A stretch of DNA of 64,000 nucleotides from Cacajao melanocephalus (lineage: Eukaryota > Chordata > Mammalia > Primates > Pitheciidae): the NCBI GenBank assembly GCA_963573385.1, contig CAUYLG010044640.1, positions 1 to 64,000 on the forward strand, in the 5' to 3' direction. Position 1 is the stretch's first letter. Every line of letters begins with the position of its first letter. Under the pieces are notes generated by a model. The model saw nothing but the letters and a program-made list of their open reading frames with translations. It was not told the origin of the DNA and did no database searches. This document shows, in pieces, positions 44,206 to 56,644 of this stretch. The position numbers and the translations under genes are program-made.

Positions 44206-45179
44206 AGCTACCATAACCAACTCAGTTCATGGCATACTGGGGCTCCCAGGTGGAAGGTCTCCTTGGCCAGGCTTCCTCCTCATCCCTGGTGTGGCCTCCC
44301 TCACTCATCCCAGATTTGGGTTCACCTTGACTCCTGTCTGACTTCACAGACTATTCTGTCACTTTTTCTGAGGATTACATTAAAACACAACTGTCTTCAC
44401 CACCATATCCTTGAGACTGCTTACCTGGGAAAGCAATTCTCATTTGTTTTTGAGTTTTTACCCGTGTCTTCCATAATGTTGAAGTCATTTCCCGTTAGTA
44501 TGTATTTCCAGTCTATGTCATCTTGATGGCTCTCTCTTCCCCGCCAATTCATAGACTCTTGTTTGTATCATGATCTCCTGTAGTTCTTCCTGGGTCATGT
44601 CACTTATATATACAGTCCTTGTATTGCATGTGTATTTAACATACGTTTTCATTATAAAGTGGGAAATAGCTCTCCCGTATTAAAGACCATTGATATATAG
44701 TACAGAAAAAAATCCAAATGTTCTTCTGTCAAAGTAGATTTTTCTTCCTCATTTGCTCTAATAAAGCATTTCATGTTTTATATATTGGTTAGTATAACTG
44801 AACAAAATTATTTGGCTACATCATCTTCTTATGATGGACTATTCTGCTGTTTTATGATTATTTTTAAAACATTAATGCCCAAACTATTGAAAATGAAACT
44901 TTTAAAATTGCCGCTAAGTATTTGCACCAGAGCATACTGTCATGATCATGACCCTGAGGACAAACTTCTTCTACCTGATTGAAGCAAAAACTCAACTTCT
45001 AATTTGCAAGGCTGATCATAGGGCTGTTAAGCCCAGGATTGCTGACTTTGTGGAAAATTTTCATCATCATCGTAAATTATGATAAAAGATCACAAATTAT
45101 AACATAAATGATAGGCTCCAAATATGGTATTAGGAGCATACATATATTTCGGTACTCTTAACAAACTTTCTTCAAATCA
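44206..45179. other. Unassigned
   Basis: No repeat recognised with confidence. A 108-codon frame at 44200-44526 has no domain and no exon borders. Confidence 0.35.
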
Positions 45180-45330
45180 GAATTACAATTCCCAGTTTTT
45201 AGGCATAGAAAGTAAGGCTCACAAGGGCTAAGTAACTTTGCCAGGTTGGTAATTAGCTGACTCAGGACAGGATCCCACGTCTCTGTGGCCCCACTGCTTG
45301 TGTGGTAGCGTTCCACCTTTCATGCTGCTT
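45180..45330 (-). repeat. MIR SINE
   Basis: Minus-strand MIR: 'aggcatagaaagtaaggctc', 'aagggctaagtaactttgcc', 'gtaattagctgactcagg' and 'tgtggtagcgttccacc'. Confidence 0.75.
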
Positions 45331-45544
45331 CTCATCGTTCTCTGCAGTAAATTTGCTGAAACTTGACTTCATTCCTTGCTCATAGAACTGAAACCTTAAA
45401 CATCTATCTACTGATAGAATGGAGTTAAGTTTTTGATTTGATTACATCACCTTTTCTGAGTCTAATTGAAATAGCACTAACATGCATTTTTCTGAAATAA
45501 TATATTAAGCTATATTGAACAAAATATAAAAATGTTTCAGGTGT

Positions 45545-46412
45545 TCTTTAAGTTATTTAGTGGCAATTTCTGGGATATTGTTCCACTCATCACCTAAGTA
45601 GTGTAAACCACCCAATGTGCAGTCTTTTATCCCTCACCATTCCGCACCTTTTGCTCAGAGTCCCCAAAGTCCAGTGTATCATTCTATGCCTTTGTGTCCT
45701 CATAGCTTAGCTCTCACATATGAGTGAGAACATACAATGTTTGGTTTTCCATTCCTAGGTTACTTCACTTAGATCAGTAGTCTCCACTTCAATCCAGATT
45801 GCTGCGAATGCCATTATTTTGTTCCTTTTTATGGCTAATATTCCATGGTGTATTTGTATATACAAACATATATACACAGCACATTTTTTTAATCCACTGG
45901 TTGATGGATGGGCATCTGCATAGGTTCCATATTTTTGCAATTGCAAATTGTGCTGCTATAAACATGCATGTGCAAGTACCTCTGGGTATATACCGAGAAG
46001 TGGGATTGCTGGTTTAAATGGTAGATCTACTTTAGTTCTTTTTTTTTATTATTATGACCATTCTTGCAGGAGTGGGGTGGTATTGTGTTGTGGTTTTGAT
46101 TTGCATTTCCCTGATAATTAGTGATGTTGAACATTTTTCCATATGCTTGTTGGCCATTTGTGTATCTTCTTTCGAGAAGTGTCTATTCATGTCCTTAGCC
46201 CACTTTTTGATAGGATTGCTTGTTTTTATTTTTCCTTGCTGATTTGAGTTCTTCATAGATTTTCGATATTAGCCCTTTATCAGATATATAGAGTGTGAAG
46301 ATTTTCTCCCACTCTGTGGGTTGTCTGTTAACTCTCCTGATTTATTTCCTTTGCTGTGCAGAAGTTTTTAGTTTAATTAAGCCCCATCTATTTATCTTTG
46401 TTTTTATTAAAT
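45545..46412 (-). mobile_element. L1 (L1MA/L1PB-like) 3' part, minus strand
   Basis: Clear reverse L1: 'gctctcacatatgagtgaga', 'ctaatattccatggtgtatt', 'tgctgctataaacatgcatg', 'ttggccatttgtgtatcttc', 'agaagtgtctattcatgtcc', 'gctgtgcagaagtttttag'. The minus-strand frame at 46032-46256 encodes the ORF2 C-terminal segment with '[20 protein letters not shown]' and '[10 protein letters not shown]'. About 130 bp are deleted around 46040. 5'-truncated. Confidence 0.88.
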
Positions 46413-46784
46413 TTGCTCATTCTGATTTAAAATGTAAGTTTTGAATCATAATTTTTTATCACTGTAAAATTAAACATCTCAGAATTATAAATTTAGAAGA
46501 GAAATGCTCCAACAAATTATAATTGAGCTTTGCTTTAGAGGTACTCTAAAACCCTGGTAATTTTATGTCGCCTTGCTACAAAGCCAATGTTGAGGGATTG
46601 ATTCTTGTTAAAGATAAGGAAGACAACATTTCATGCTCATAGGACATCTGCTCTCCAGGTGACATGTCAGCACCATAGTTCAGCAATCTTTATATAGACC
46701 TGGTGAACATAGTGATTAGTTAAATGGCAAACAAGTAAAAAATCCAAACATGATCATTTGCCTTTATGTTATAAACTATTCATC
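46413..46784. other. No recognisable feature
   Basis: AT-rich sequence after the L1's truncated 5' end. Confidence 0.35.
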
Positions 46785-47060
46785 AAATATTTATAATTTG
46801 CTAGGTATAGAACAAAAAACAGATGGATCCTGGTCTTAAGAGAGTTTACAATCCTAAAAAAAAAGAGTTTATGTCCATAAATTATTATCTTAGAGAAAAC
46901 AATAAGTGGCATAAAAGAAACATGTTTAAAAAAACTTTCAAAATTAAATTTTTCCAGTTGTGACTATAAAGGAAAGCTTTACAATAGAGGAAGGCTGAAT
47001 CTTGAAGGAGTGAGATTTAGACTTGTAGCGTCTTTAAGGGCTATGTTCATATTTGTAGAG
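46785..47060 (-). repeat. Probable L2 3' end
   Basis: 'ttgctaggtatagaacaaaa', 'ctggtcttaagagagtttac', 'acaatagaggaaggctgaat' and 'cttgaaggagtgag' fit a decayed minus-strand L2. Confidence 0.45.
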
Positions 47061-47104
47061 ATGAGATAGACTAAAATAAATGGCAAAAGGAAGTACTTAC
47101 AACT

Positions 47105-47300
47105 ATTAGAGAAATCTTTGTTGCGTATTCTGTGCCAGGCACTGTACTAGGCACTGAAGTCAAAATGATAAGAAGCACTTCCCATTCTCTAGGAGCTTAT
47201 GGTCTAGTGTTTAGGTGAGGAACTGAGGGAAAGGTGAAACTGTAAACAAAGAAAGGCAGAAAAATGCCAAACCTTCAAGAGCAGCATCAACTATTCTGTT
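47105..47300 (-). repeat. L2 3' end
   Basis: 'attctgtgccaggcactgta', 'ctaggcactgaagtcaaaat', 'ctctaggagcttatggtcta' and 'aactgtaaacaaagaaagg' are the diagnostic reverse L2 tail. Confidence 0.75.
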
Positions 47301-47935
47301 TGGGAAGAGGGAAAGGTATTTAGAAGCAGGATCAAGAAATAAGCTCAGATAGGAAGCCCACTACATTTATGTTTTAATTGCATGTTTTTTTAATTTAGCA
47401 AGTTCAAAGAGCTTTATGTATCTAAAGTCTACATGACACTTGAGACTGAAGTTATCTTTCAAAATTTTCTTAAGTAAAAGAGAGATATTGGAGGATCTGT
47501 ACTTCCAATATATATACTACAGATTTCCAGTCAAGATGACATTGCCCTTCTTCTGATTCATACACATAGCAGTAATAGAAAAAAGAAATTAAAAATTGAA
47601 ATTAGAAAGGCTCTAGCAGAGCACTCCATTAAATTATTAGCATACTTAAGCAATGTGTAAATTACTTAGTTTCTCTGTGCTATTCCTGCCAAAAGACAAT
47701 TTTACATTGAATACATTATGCCCCCATCCACTAATAATTGTTGTCTAACACCTTATCTTCTTAGTAAAAAATAGTTCTTATGTTTTTATCTAGTCAGGTA
47801 TTCTGAACCATCTCATTTAAAATTGACTTTCAGTTTCCTCTTTATTTTTATTCCATCTTGAATATAGTCAAATCTTAATTATTGATATTATCAACTTCCT
47901 TTGTAATAGTTTTCCTCAAATGGTTTAGAACTTTG
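47301..47935. other. No recognisable feature
   Basis: About 630 bp. No repeat family named, no gene. Confidence 0.35.
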
Positions 47936-49835
47936 TTTGCAAAGGAATCCCCTGGAAAGAAGCAATAATAAAATAAACAAGAGATGATCAATACAAGAAA
48001 AATTAGCCCTTTGAAAAATAAAACTGATTGTATTAAAGAATAAATAAGCAAGATTGATTAAGAAAAAAGAGAGATTGAATGAGTAATGAAAAAATCATGT
48101 AATGTAGATACAATGGAAAGATGAAAGAAAACTATAATACTGTTTTGATCAGTTATTTTATTACACCAAATATTTAAAATGTTAAGAGATGGATAATTTT
48201 CTTAATAAATTATTAAACTTGCTTGAAAAATTAGTTTGAAACCAGAATGAACCAGTAGCTATTATAAAATGTCTTTCTTAGGAAACTATAGATATAGGTC
48301 GATTTATGAGTAAATGGTAGTACATATATAGTCCAAACTATTTCAGAGAATAGAAAAATAAAGAGTGCTACCCAATTCATTTTATGAGGCTAATATGTTC
48401 TTCACATTGAAATGAGGTAAAAACAGAAGAGGAAACAAAAGTATAAGCTATTCTCATGTGTGATCACATATGCAAAATTGTGAATAAAACACCAGCAAAT
48501 TAAATCCAACAGAGTATTAAAAATACACTGAACTGTTTATTAAAGGTCTTTTTGCCCCAGGAATATGACAGTGGGCCACTAGCATAAAAATTCATAAAAA
48601 TCTCTCAGTATAATTCTGTACATTTTTTAAAGAAAATAATCACATAATCACTTCAATAGAGGCAGGAAAAATATTTCTAAATTTCAGCATTATTCGTAAC
48701 AAAAATTCTTATCAGTGTAAGAATTAAACACTCTTAATCTATTGAAGAGTATCCACCAACGTTCTCTAGCAAACACCTTACTTATGGATGAAATGTAATT
48801 AATTTTTTCATTAAAGACAGGTATTTAATAAGATATAAGATATTCGGGGCCATTGCTAGCACTTAAATTTGTTACTGGAAAGAAAAGAGAATAAAATAAA
48901 CTGGAGGTTGATTGGAAAAGAAGAAAAAAACAATTGTCACTATTTGAATATGATTATACAGATATTTTAAAATGAATTTACAGCCAAACTGTTAGAAGAG
49001 TGTTTAAAAAGTTTATTGCATATTAGATCAATATAAAAACTTGAGAGTGTTTTTATACATTGGCCATAACAAATGAGAATATAATAAGAAAAAAATTACC
49101 ATTGATAAAATGACTACAGGGAACCTGTAATTATGTACATAATATGTGTGAAATGCCTTTAACAACAATCAAAAAAATTCTAATGTGCAATCGAAGGATC
49201 TAAAAGATTGGATGAAAGAGCAAGAATCAAAACATGCATGACTGGCAAAAGTTAATATAATGGAGACATTGATTATCTCAGATTAATCAATTTAGTAATA
49301 TTCTAATTAAAATTCCAAGGGGGTACAAGAATCACACTGACATTTTTTAGAAGAGGCATTTATAAAGAAATATATTCTTGAGCTTAAAATAAATGAGCTA
49401 TATTTTCTCATATCAGCTCTGAAAAATCTTAACCAATCTTGCTTGAAAAAGCAAATTGCAGCATAAATACTATATGATTACATTTAAGTGAAACTTTTAA
49501 AAACTCAAATGCTGTGTGTTGTGTGGAGATGTAGAGAGGTGATAAAAATATACGAACAACAATCAGAAAGGATATAAAACAGATTTGGGACCTTGATTAC
49601 CTCTAGGGAATGAGAGGAAAAAATGTTTAAAAGTGACGAAAATTGATCTTCTCCTGCATTTGCATTTTTCTCACAAAGAAAGATTTGTTGAAAGGATGGA
49701 AAGTGTTAACATTTGCTAAATCTGAGTAGAGGTACATGGCACTGGCATTTTTTATTATTTTCTGCATTTTATGAAATTCTTTATTGTGATATTTTATAAT
49801 TTTAGCCCCAAGTCTACCCTATTTTCTTTTTCAGT
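47936..49835 (+). mobile_element. Strongly decayed L1M (L1ME-like), plus strand
   Basis: ORF2-like sequence is recognisable by spacing and phrases: 'gcaagattgattaagaaaaa', 'cccaattcattttatgaggc', 'ccccaggaatatgacagtgg', 'aataatcacataatcacttc', 'aatagaggcaggaaaaat' and, at the 3' end, 'gggaccttgattacctctag' and 'gttttataattttagcc'-like tail. No frame survives. One of the oldest L1 copies in the window. Confidence 0.6.
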
Positions 49836-52594
49836 ATAGCTAGTTGGGAACAAAGAGACAGCATAGAATAATTTGCCCATCATGACTTAATCTTTTTTTC
49901 TGTAGGAACTGCTAGTCTAATGCCGGAGCATTCAATAGAAATAATATCAGGTGCTACTTCTTTGTACAGAGACAGAGACCCCAATATCTCTGGTCTCTGT
50001 TGATCAGCAATTTTATAGTATGTGTCTTTTGCATCATCTTCTCTTTGACCACCTCATTACCTCACAGGGTACATCAGATAAAAGTTGCAATCTGGCATCA
50101 CCTTTAAGACCAAAGGAAGCTCTGTGTGGGATGGAAATTTTTATACACAAGGGCAATCTTTTTTCATCTTCTTTTTGCTTTGAACCTTTAAATCCGCTTG
50201 CCCCTCACCTTTCTTACCTCTTCAAGTGTCACTCTTCTCCTTCCAGGTCCAGATGTTGAAAGTAAATCTGGCTTATGGCCCACGATTCTCCAGCCCCTGG
50301 TTGTTGATCATATGACTAATTAGTATGAGTCAATAGAGCCAAGAGAGCAGTACATTTTAGGGAAAGTTCTCTGAAACAGAACTTGCGAGGAAGTTCTTTG
50401 AGAAGTTTATCATTACATTAACATAGCATACAAAAGCCCAATAGCCCCCCACTACTGCTACCCTGGACCATGAAATTCCGGTAAAGAATTGTTGATCCAT
50501 GAAATGGCTTTGGTAGCTCTTCTCCAAACCCTCTGAAGAGAGCTCTTCCAGGAGGCATGCAACACTCAAGGTGTTTCCTGTTGACAAACTGCCCTAAAGA
50601 GTCCTAGCGTGTGATGAGTATAATACCACTGAGGCATAGACCGGAAACACACAGAGTGATCTGGCCAGTCTCTTTGGCCAGGGAGTAGCCCAAGGTGGAC
50701 TGCCCACCTTCTTCATCTCAATAAGCTTTGGAAGTTATCTATTATTCATTGTTTAGAGATCAATAATTAATGGAGATTAAAAGTTTACTCTAAGATTCCA
50801 GTAAATTCACAACATTGCAGCAGTAATGTGGAAGCATAATGAGGTGGTATGTTTATTTGGGAAGCAGAATTTATTTTTATGCATTTTTAAAATGATTCTA
50901 TTAGTGTATTTATAGAATCATTAAGGTTCTAAAGGGTTCACCGAATTGTTATTTTGCACTTTACTACATTTTATGGGAGAAATGATGTGCTATAGAGGTA
51001 TTCAAAACTTGAGATTTATAGAGATCCAGGATCTTGGTTATATCCTTCAGAAAAACTTGCTAATATGCCATTGAATTTTAAAAGCATTTTAGTACTTGAG
51101 AGTCTTATTTCCTAAGTCTTTGTTTTACTCTATTTTAGACAAGTTTATGACTTAAGGAAAAAAAAAAAGGGTCTGGTTCTTGACCCGCCTTTGGATGTCT
51201 GAGAACAATTAGCAAATTTCTTCAGAGGCTAAAAATAATTGGATATTTTTATAATTTTATACTAAAAATAGAGAGTTTTGCATTAGAGGATGTGATTGGT
51301 CTGTTATCAAACGAGAACTAGTCTTGTTTTATCATTTAGCATTTATCACTATCTCATTAGTATATTTGAAGCATTCTCTGAACTTCTCCATGCTTTAGTT
51401 TCTCTAAAAGATTGAAAAAGTACATATTAATTATTAAAGCACTTAGATCTTTTTGTAGAAATGATGTGAAAATAAGGTAAGACAGTGTCATGCATATTAA
51501 TAATGCAAAAGTCATAAATTTATTCCAGATCTCCAATGTACATCATTTTATTAATTCTCTTGTTAGTGTCTAAGGCATAGATAGAATGGGTGTACTAAGA
51601 ACCTCTACTGTTAACTTCTAAGAAAACACATACATGTGTCTTTTTCACAATATTGGTTATAAATTACAGTTTTGGTGGAATAAGCAAGATGTTATACTTA
51701 TTCTAGAAATATACAGCTGACTTTCTGATTCACTGGGTAATTTTGTTGTTCTGATTCCTAAATAGGTTAGGTACTTTTCTCTGTTCTTTTGGTTTGGGAT
51801 CCAGTTAAGAAATTATGAGGTGAGAAATTTGTTTTATTAACTTTTCATATGCATGTGTGACAGCTAAAGGGTAACATAGGGAAATTATTACTTATCATGG
51901 GGATTTATTCTGGTACTGAAAAACAAGATATTAAATTATACCACAAGAAGAAGCATAATTCAGTGAATTTTTATGATCTGTAAAGATGGGTAAATTGCAT
52001 TGCAAATGATAAATGGGTTTTCAGCATCAAGATCTACAAATAAATCATCCTAAGTGGATATTTTGATGTATTAATATAACTAGGAAGCAGCCCTTTGGGA
52101 TGTGCATGTTATTTTTGGTGGTTGTCCTCATAAGAGACACCTACTTATTTATGCGTTGTGTTAGATTCTTTTGTTATTGTTGTTTTTAGTTTTTTACTAT
52201 AAGTATCTATTCCAGATGTTTTTAGGAAATGTTTTAATCCCTTATTAGTAAGCTTTTTTGCACATGGAAGTAGAAGAGATACTGATTTGACTAGCTTAGT
52301 ATCAAAATATAGTAAAAGCTGATGAAAGCCAATAGGACAGTTGGGAGATCTCTTTCTCTGCCTTTTCCTTAAAGAAAGCCATTGCAACTAAGTGCACCCA
52401 TTTCCCTTATATGTGAACTTTTGTTTTCTACCTGAGTTGCAAGTTCCATAACAAGCCCCTCTGTCTTAAGTTTCTCCTACTCCAATATCAATGGATAAAT
52501 AATAAAATAAGGAACTTTCCTGTTTGTATTTCCTTTATGTATTATTGAAAATTCTAGCTTGAAAAGTATTAAATAGGAAAACAAAGGTTTCATC
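49836..52594. other. Repeat-poor 2.7 kb, no gene recognised
   Basis: No Alu, L1 or LTR is recognisable. A 102-codon frame at 49951-50259 ends near a pyrimidine-rich stretch with an AG, but nothing else supports an exon. A MIR-like phrase occurs near 51375-51470 ('ctccatgctttagtttctct'). A short A-run lies at 51158-51168. Confidence 0.4.
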
Positions 52595-53085
52595 TACTCA
52601 TTCTTTTAACAGATACTAAGTGACCACTCATAGTCAGGGACCATGCTGGAATCTGGGGAAACAGCACGGCCCCTAACTTCAGGGAATTTATAGTAAAATA
52701 GAAAAAATAAATATGCAATCTGGCTCTTACAATGTATTGTGGTCCTTGCTGGATAGGGAGAGGATAAGGTATTATGGGAACCCACAGGACATGCATCTTT
52801 ATAAACTGGAGGGCATCCTTGGAGAGCCATGATGGTTGTCACAGTGAAAAAGGGGTGAGGGAAGATTTCCAGGAGGAGGTGATGCTCAAGTTTAACTTGA
52901 AAGATGTAAATAACAGGTCAGGATATCTGTGGCAAGGGGAGTGACATGTACAATGGTCCACAGGTTAATGGGACTATATTCAGGAATTAATAAGGAGATC
53001 AATCTGTTGACAGGTCCAGCATATAACCTGAAGAACAAAGTGGAAGCATCTTGATATCTAGAAAGAAAAAGAGACTTAGAGACAG
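52595..53085 (-). repeat. L2 LINE 3' end
   Basis: Reverse L2: 'gaccactcatagtcagggac', 'gctggaatctggggaaacag', 'ggaagatttccaggaggagg', 'tgatgctcaagtttaacttg' and 'gacatgtacaatggtccac'. The order is L2 tail then inward. Confidence 0.7.
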
Positions 53086-53149
53086 CAAACCTCATTCCTG
53101 TGCAAACCTTTCTCTCCTTATTTCTGACGGTAGGATAATCCTACATAGA

Positions 53150-53395
53150 GAAGGAAGGGTTGTATAATGGAAAGAAGTCAAGGTTATAGCCAGTCATAGA
53201 GTTCAAATTCCAGCTTTAAAACTTGTTACTTGTGTGAGATCTCAAATAAACTTCTCAGTTTCAACTTTCTCATATGTTGAAAGACTACGATAACGACTAC
53301 ATACATGACGATAAGCACACTGGCTTCTTGCAATGCTTACATGAGGCAATGTGGAAATGTCTATAGAGTGCCTGAATGTCAATCAGACAGGCTTA
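53150..53395 (+). repeat. MIR SINE
   Basis: 'gttgtataatggaaagaagt', 'agttcaaattccagctttaa', 'aacttctcagtttcaacttt' and 'gcttacatgaggcaatgtgg' give a near-complete plus-strand MIR. Confidence 0.75.
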
Positions 53396-54704
53396 ATGGA
53401 TATGTTTCCTTTCCCTTTTTGAAACTTTTTTAATTTCTGAAATGGAGAACTTGATTCTTTCTCCCTACATGAATTTTAAGAATAAAATAAAATTATGCAT
53501 TTAAAAAAATAAATGTAGATATAGTACATGTTCATTATGTATGTGTGGCCATACATTTAAAGAACCCCTAAAGTCTCACCATTTGTTAAGATACTGGACC
53601 CTCTTTATCATAACTGTCCATCTTCCCTTCTCTACATTCTCTGTTCAGTGACCCCATGCTGGTCATTTCTTTGCAGTAGCACCCCCTGTATGTAGTCCCA
53701 GAGGCACCTGGGACTTTATGGCCATGTATGAATTTGCAGACTTGCCTCATATGCCCTCTGGTCTCCCCTCTCTCCCTGATGTAGATCATTGCTTTTTTTT
53801 TTTTTTTCTTCAAACACCTTATCTCTGCAGTGGGCCAACCAAGAAACATTTCCAGGAGATTCATGTTTTTAATTAAAGTTCAATGGCAGCCTTGGAAGCA
53901 TTTGCTTGTTTTAATATGTGGACTCTTTACTCTCTTCCTAACAAATTTTTGGTAAAACCAGGATAAAACTCATAGTGGCGATTGGGTTATCTGTCTCAAG
54001 TGCTTCTTGCCCCTCCTTGTTTTTGAGCTAGAAAGGAGGCTAGTAGCCTTGAACCTCAGGGTAACTGTTGCCTTCAGGGTCAGCCAAATGGAAGCCAAAT
54101 GTCCTGGAGTTCTCCAGCACAATGACTTGGCATCTCTTTGTGTGTGTGTTTCATGAAGATAAATGCTGTCTCCCAAACACATATTTTATCATAGAAAGAT
54201 GTGAATAGTAGAAACTTAAAATCTGCTGCAGGCAGGATAGTTTTTAGAAGATACATATGTAACCCTAATAAAGTTGGTCTACCTCATGGCCTATTTCTAT
54301 ACAGTACAACACCCTAAAGAAAACACAAATCTGCTTTCAAAAAGTTATAATAATCTGTACTAGAATGTCTTCTAAAAATGGTAAGAGATTACATGGCATG
54401 ACAGGGAGTAATATCCGCTATTTAAAAAAAACCCACTTCCCTATAATAGTTACTTATCCTTTAATTGCTTACAGAAAGGTGCTACAGCGATGGCAGAGAA
54501 TATCTACTATCTCATTCGTTCTTATTCACTTCACTGAAAAACACCAAACACAGCTTTCTTCTGCTTCTTTCATTCACTCCTCCTGTCTTCCAAGATCTAT
54601 TCACTCTCTAGGTTGAGCTCTGCCTTTTTAGAGTAAATCAATACAGGCTTTCCGGATCTCTCAGTTCTGCATCTCAAGGTCAAAAAAACAGCATGGATAG
54701 TCTA
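53396..54704. other. Unassigned, with a T-run
   Basis: No repeat named. A homopolymer T-run lies at about 53792-53807. A 92-codon minus-strand frame (53586-53864) contains a poly-Lys stretch that is just this run. Confidence 0.35.
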
Positions 54705-54905
54705 TGGTTTGGCAAACTTTTTCTATAAAAGGCCAGATAGTGAATATTTTAGGGTTTGCAAGCCACACAGGCCTCTATTACATATTCTTCTTTGTTTTTT
54801 ACAATCCTTTGAAAATGTGAAAACCATTCTTACGTCATAGGCCATACAGAAACAGGTCTCAGGCTGGATTTGACCCATGGAACATAGTGAACTAATCCCT
54901 GGCAT
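54705..54905. mobile_element. hAT-type MITE, near complete
   Basis: 'ggtttggcaaactttttcta', 'taaaaggccagatagtgaat', 'attttagggtttgcaagcca', 'caggctggatttgacccat' form the same family as 13436-13524, here with its interior. The two ends are similar to one another in inverted orientation. Confidence 0.7.
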
Positions 54906-54959
54906 AAGCAATAAAGGCACTAGGTCTTCTTAGACTAAGCCCTAGTGAGTGAGACAATG

Positions 54960-55090
54960 AACAACGAAAGGAGTGCTTAGTACATGTCAGGCATGGTATC
55001 AGCAGCTTACTTAGCTTGGTTAGTCCTCAGAATAGTAGTTTGAGATGAGTACTATACTGTTTCACTATTAATAAGCTGAACTTAGAACAC
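54960..55090 (-). repeat. MIR fragment
   Basis: 'agtacatgtcaggcatggta', 'tagcttggttagtcctcag' and 'gatgagtactatactgttt' match reverse MIR. Confidence 0.6.
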
Positions 55091-55159
55091 TGTACCCACC
55101 CCACCCCCAGCTGGTTGATCATCTATAGTTGAGATTTTAATCCTCATTACCATTTAACT

Positions 55160-55322
55160 GGGATACAACATAAAGAGATAACCTCTTTTAATATTTGAAC
55201 CTCAGTTCCCTACTCTATAAAAAAGGATACTATTATTATCCTCATAGGTTTATTTGTGAGGATTAATTAAACTGATATGCATAGGCAATGTCTGACACAT
55301 GCTTACATGTTCCATACTTACC
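55160..55322 (+). repeat. MIR fragment
   Basis: 'gaacctcagttccctactct', 'tactattattatcctcatag' and 'gtgaggattaattaaactga' are the plus-strand MIR 3' half. Confidence 0.7.
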
Positions 55323-55339
55323 AGCTCTATCATCATTTC

Positions 55340-55545
55340 AGTGAATCAGATTATTTGTCCTTGTTCCACCACTTACCAGCCACATGACCTTCAAGCAAGC
55401 CATTTTTATACTCTGTGTTTATTTCCTCTTAAGGAAAGTGGGTATTAACAGCATTTCAGGATTACTCTGAAGATCCATTGAAGAGAGCTAGCAAAAGTCA
55501 AAGAAACATACAAATGTAAAACATAGTAATTACCATTAATTCACA
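55340..55545 (+). repeat. MIR SINE
   Basis: 'ttccaccacttaccagccac', 'atgaccttcaagcaagcca' and 'tttcctcttaaggaaagtgg' followed by 'agatccattgaagagagc' give a plus-strand MIR, directly after another. Confidence 0.7.
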
Positions 55546-55559
55546 ACTGTGCCTAGCTT

Positions 55560-55655
55560 CATCTTGAGGTCTCCAGATCTATTATCAGTGAGTTTCTCAC
55601 AGCAACTCTATAAGGCAGGCATTTTGACAAGTGTGGCCACTAGCTGTGAAAGCAC
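55560..55655 (-). repeat. Possible MIR fragment
   Basis: 'ctcacagcaactctataagg' followed by 'caggcattttgaca' resembles reverse MIR. Short. Confidence 0.4.
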
Positions 55656-56064
55656 TTGAAAGAAGCAAGGTGTTAAACTCATGTTTGGATTTATTGCTTT
55701 CACTATACCTGCATGAAAGCAGGACATTCAGCAACCATAGGTCTTGCTCTCAACCTTCATCTTCATCACAGGCTTCTTCACGTCAGTGGCTTAGGGCTTG
55801 AGGACTTTCTTGAAATATTGCTCACATCATGAAGTCCAAGACATAATTCCCAATGGTGATTCTTACCTTCACAACAGCATCACCTGTTAATTTAGCTTAT
55901 AATTATTAAAATGTAAATTGACTACTTTGTGAACTATCTGAACAGAAAGAAAAAACCCTTAGCACAATTTTGGGTCACCCTTCATTTTCACCATAGAGCC
56001 AAAGGACTAATTATTGATTAAGAAACAGTTATGTGAAGAGAGGAATGATTTCCTAGGATTGCTC

Positions 56065-56640
56065 ATTGTCAGAGTTTGATTGGAGAAGCAGACCTGAAAG
56101 GAGCTCTAAAGAGTAAGGAATTATTACAAGGATTGAATGTTATGCAATTATGGGTGCTGGATAAACAGTCTATATGAAGCTACTGCTTCTGTGTCTTGGT
56201 GCTAGAGCCTGAAGTCCACATGTAAAGCAGTAGAGAAGAAAAGATGGTTGTGAAGTCGGGGAAACAAGGACAAAATGGATAGGCTGGAACCTATGAGGAC
56301 AGCTGAAACATACATCAGTCTCTCACCATATCCAGCTTTCAACTTTGATGATGGAATAATCTACAGGAAGAGCTGGCACCCTTCTTCATAGATATGAACA
56401 CACAGAGGATGTCCGGCAGGAACTGAAGGTGCTGCAGGCCCAGCCACTGCCCCACACAAACAACTCAGGCTGGCAGAAAAGTGACAAGACGTGTGCACTA
56501 CAACAGTGCCTCATACCCAGCACCAGTCTTGCCCACACAAAGAAGAACACGGCTGACACCTTACTTCTGTCTTCCAGTCCCACACAAAATGTCTCTTGTG
56601 GCCCACACTAACTTGCAACTGTAGCAAAAGAATTTTGAAA
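56065..56640 (-). mobile_element. Probable ERVL-class LTR
   Basis: The left side ('gtcagagtttgattggagaagc', 'agtaaggaattattacaagg', 'tgcaattatgggtgctgg', 'gagcctgaagtccacatg') looks like the sense 3' part of an ERVL-type LTR in reverse, as in MLT2-related families. 56460-56600 has phrases ('actacaacagtgcctcatac', 'agaagaacacggctgacacc') that I recall from an old LTR family. Family name and edges uncertain. Confidence 0.45.
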
Positions 56641-56644
56641 ACAA

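Noticed and set aside
49951..50259. 102-codon open frame followed by a pyrimidine-rich stretch and AG, as in a splice acceptor
   Set aside because: No domain, no donor or codon pattern supports an exon, and the frame stays open by chance in a low-stop stretch.
53586..53864. Minus-strand 92-codon frame with a poly-Lys run
   Set aside because: The poly-Lys is the complement of a T-run at about 53792-53807; no other protein-like feature.
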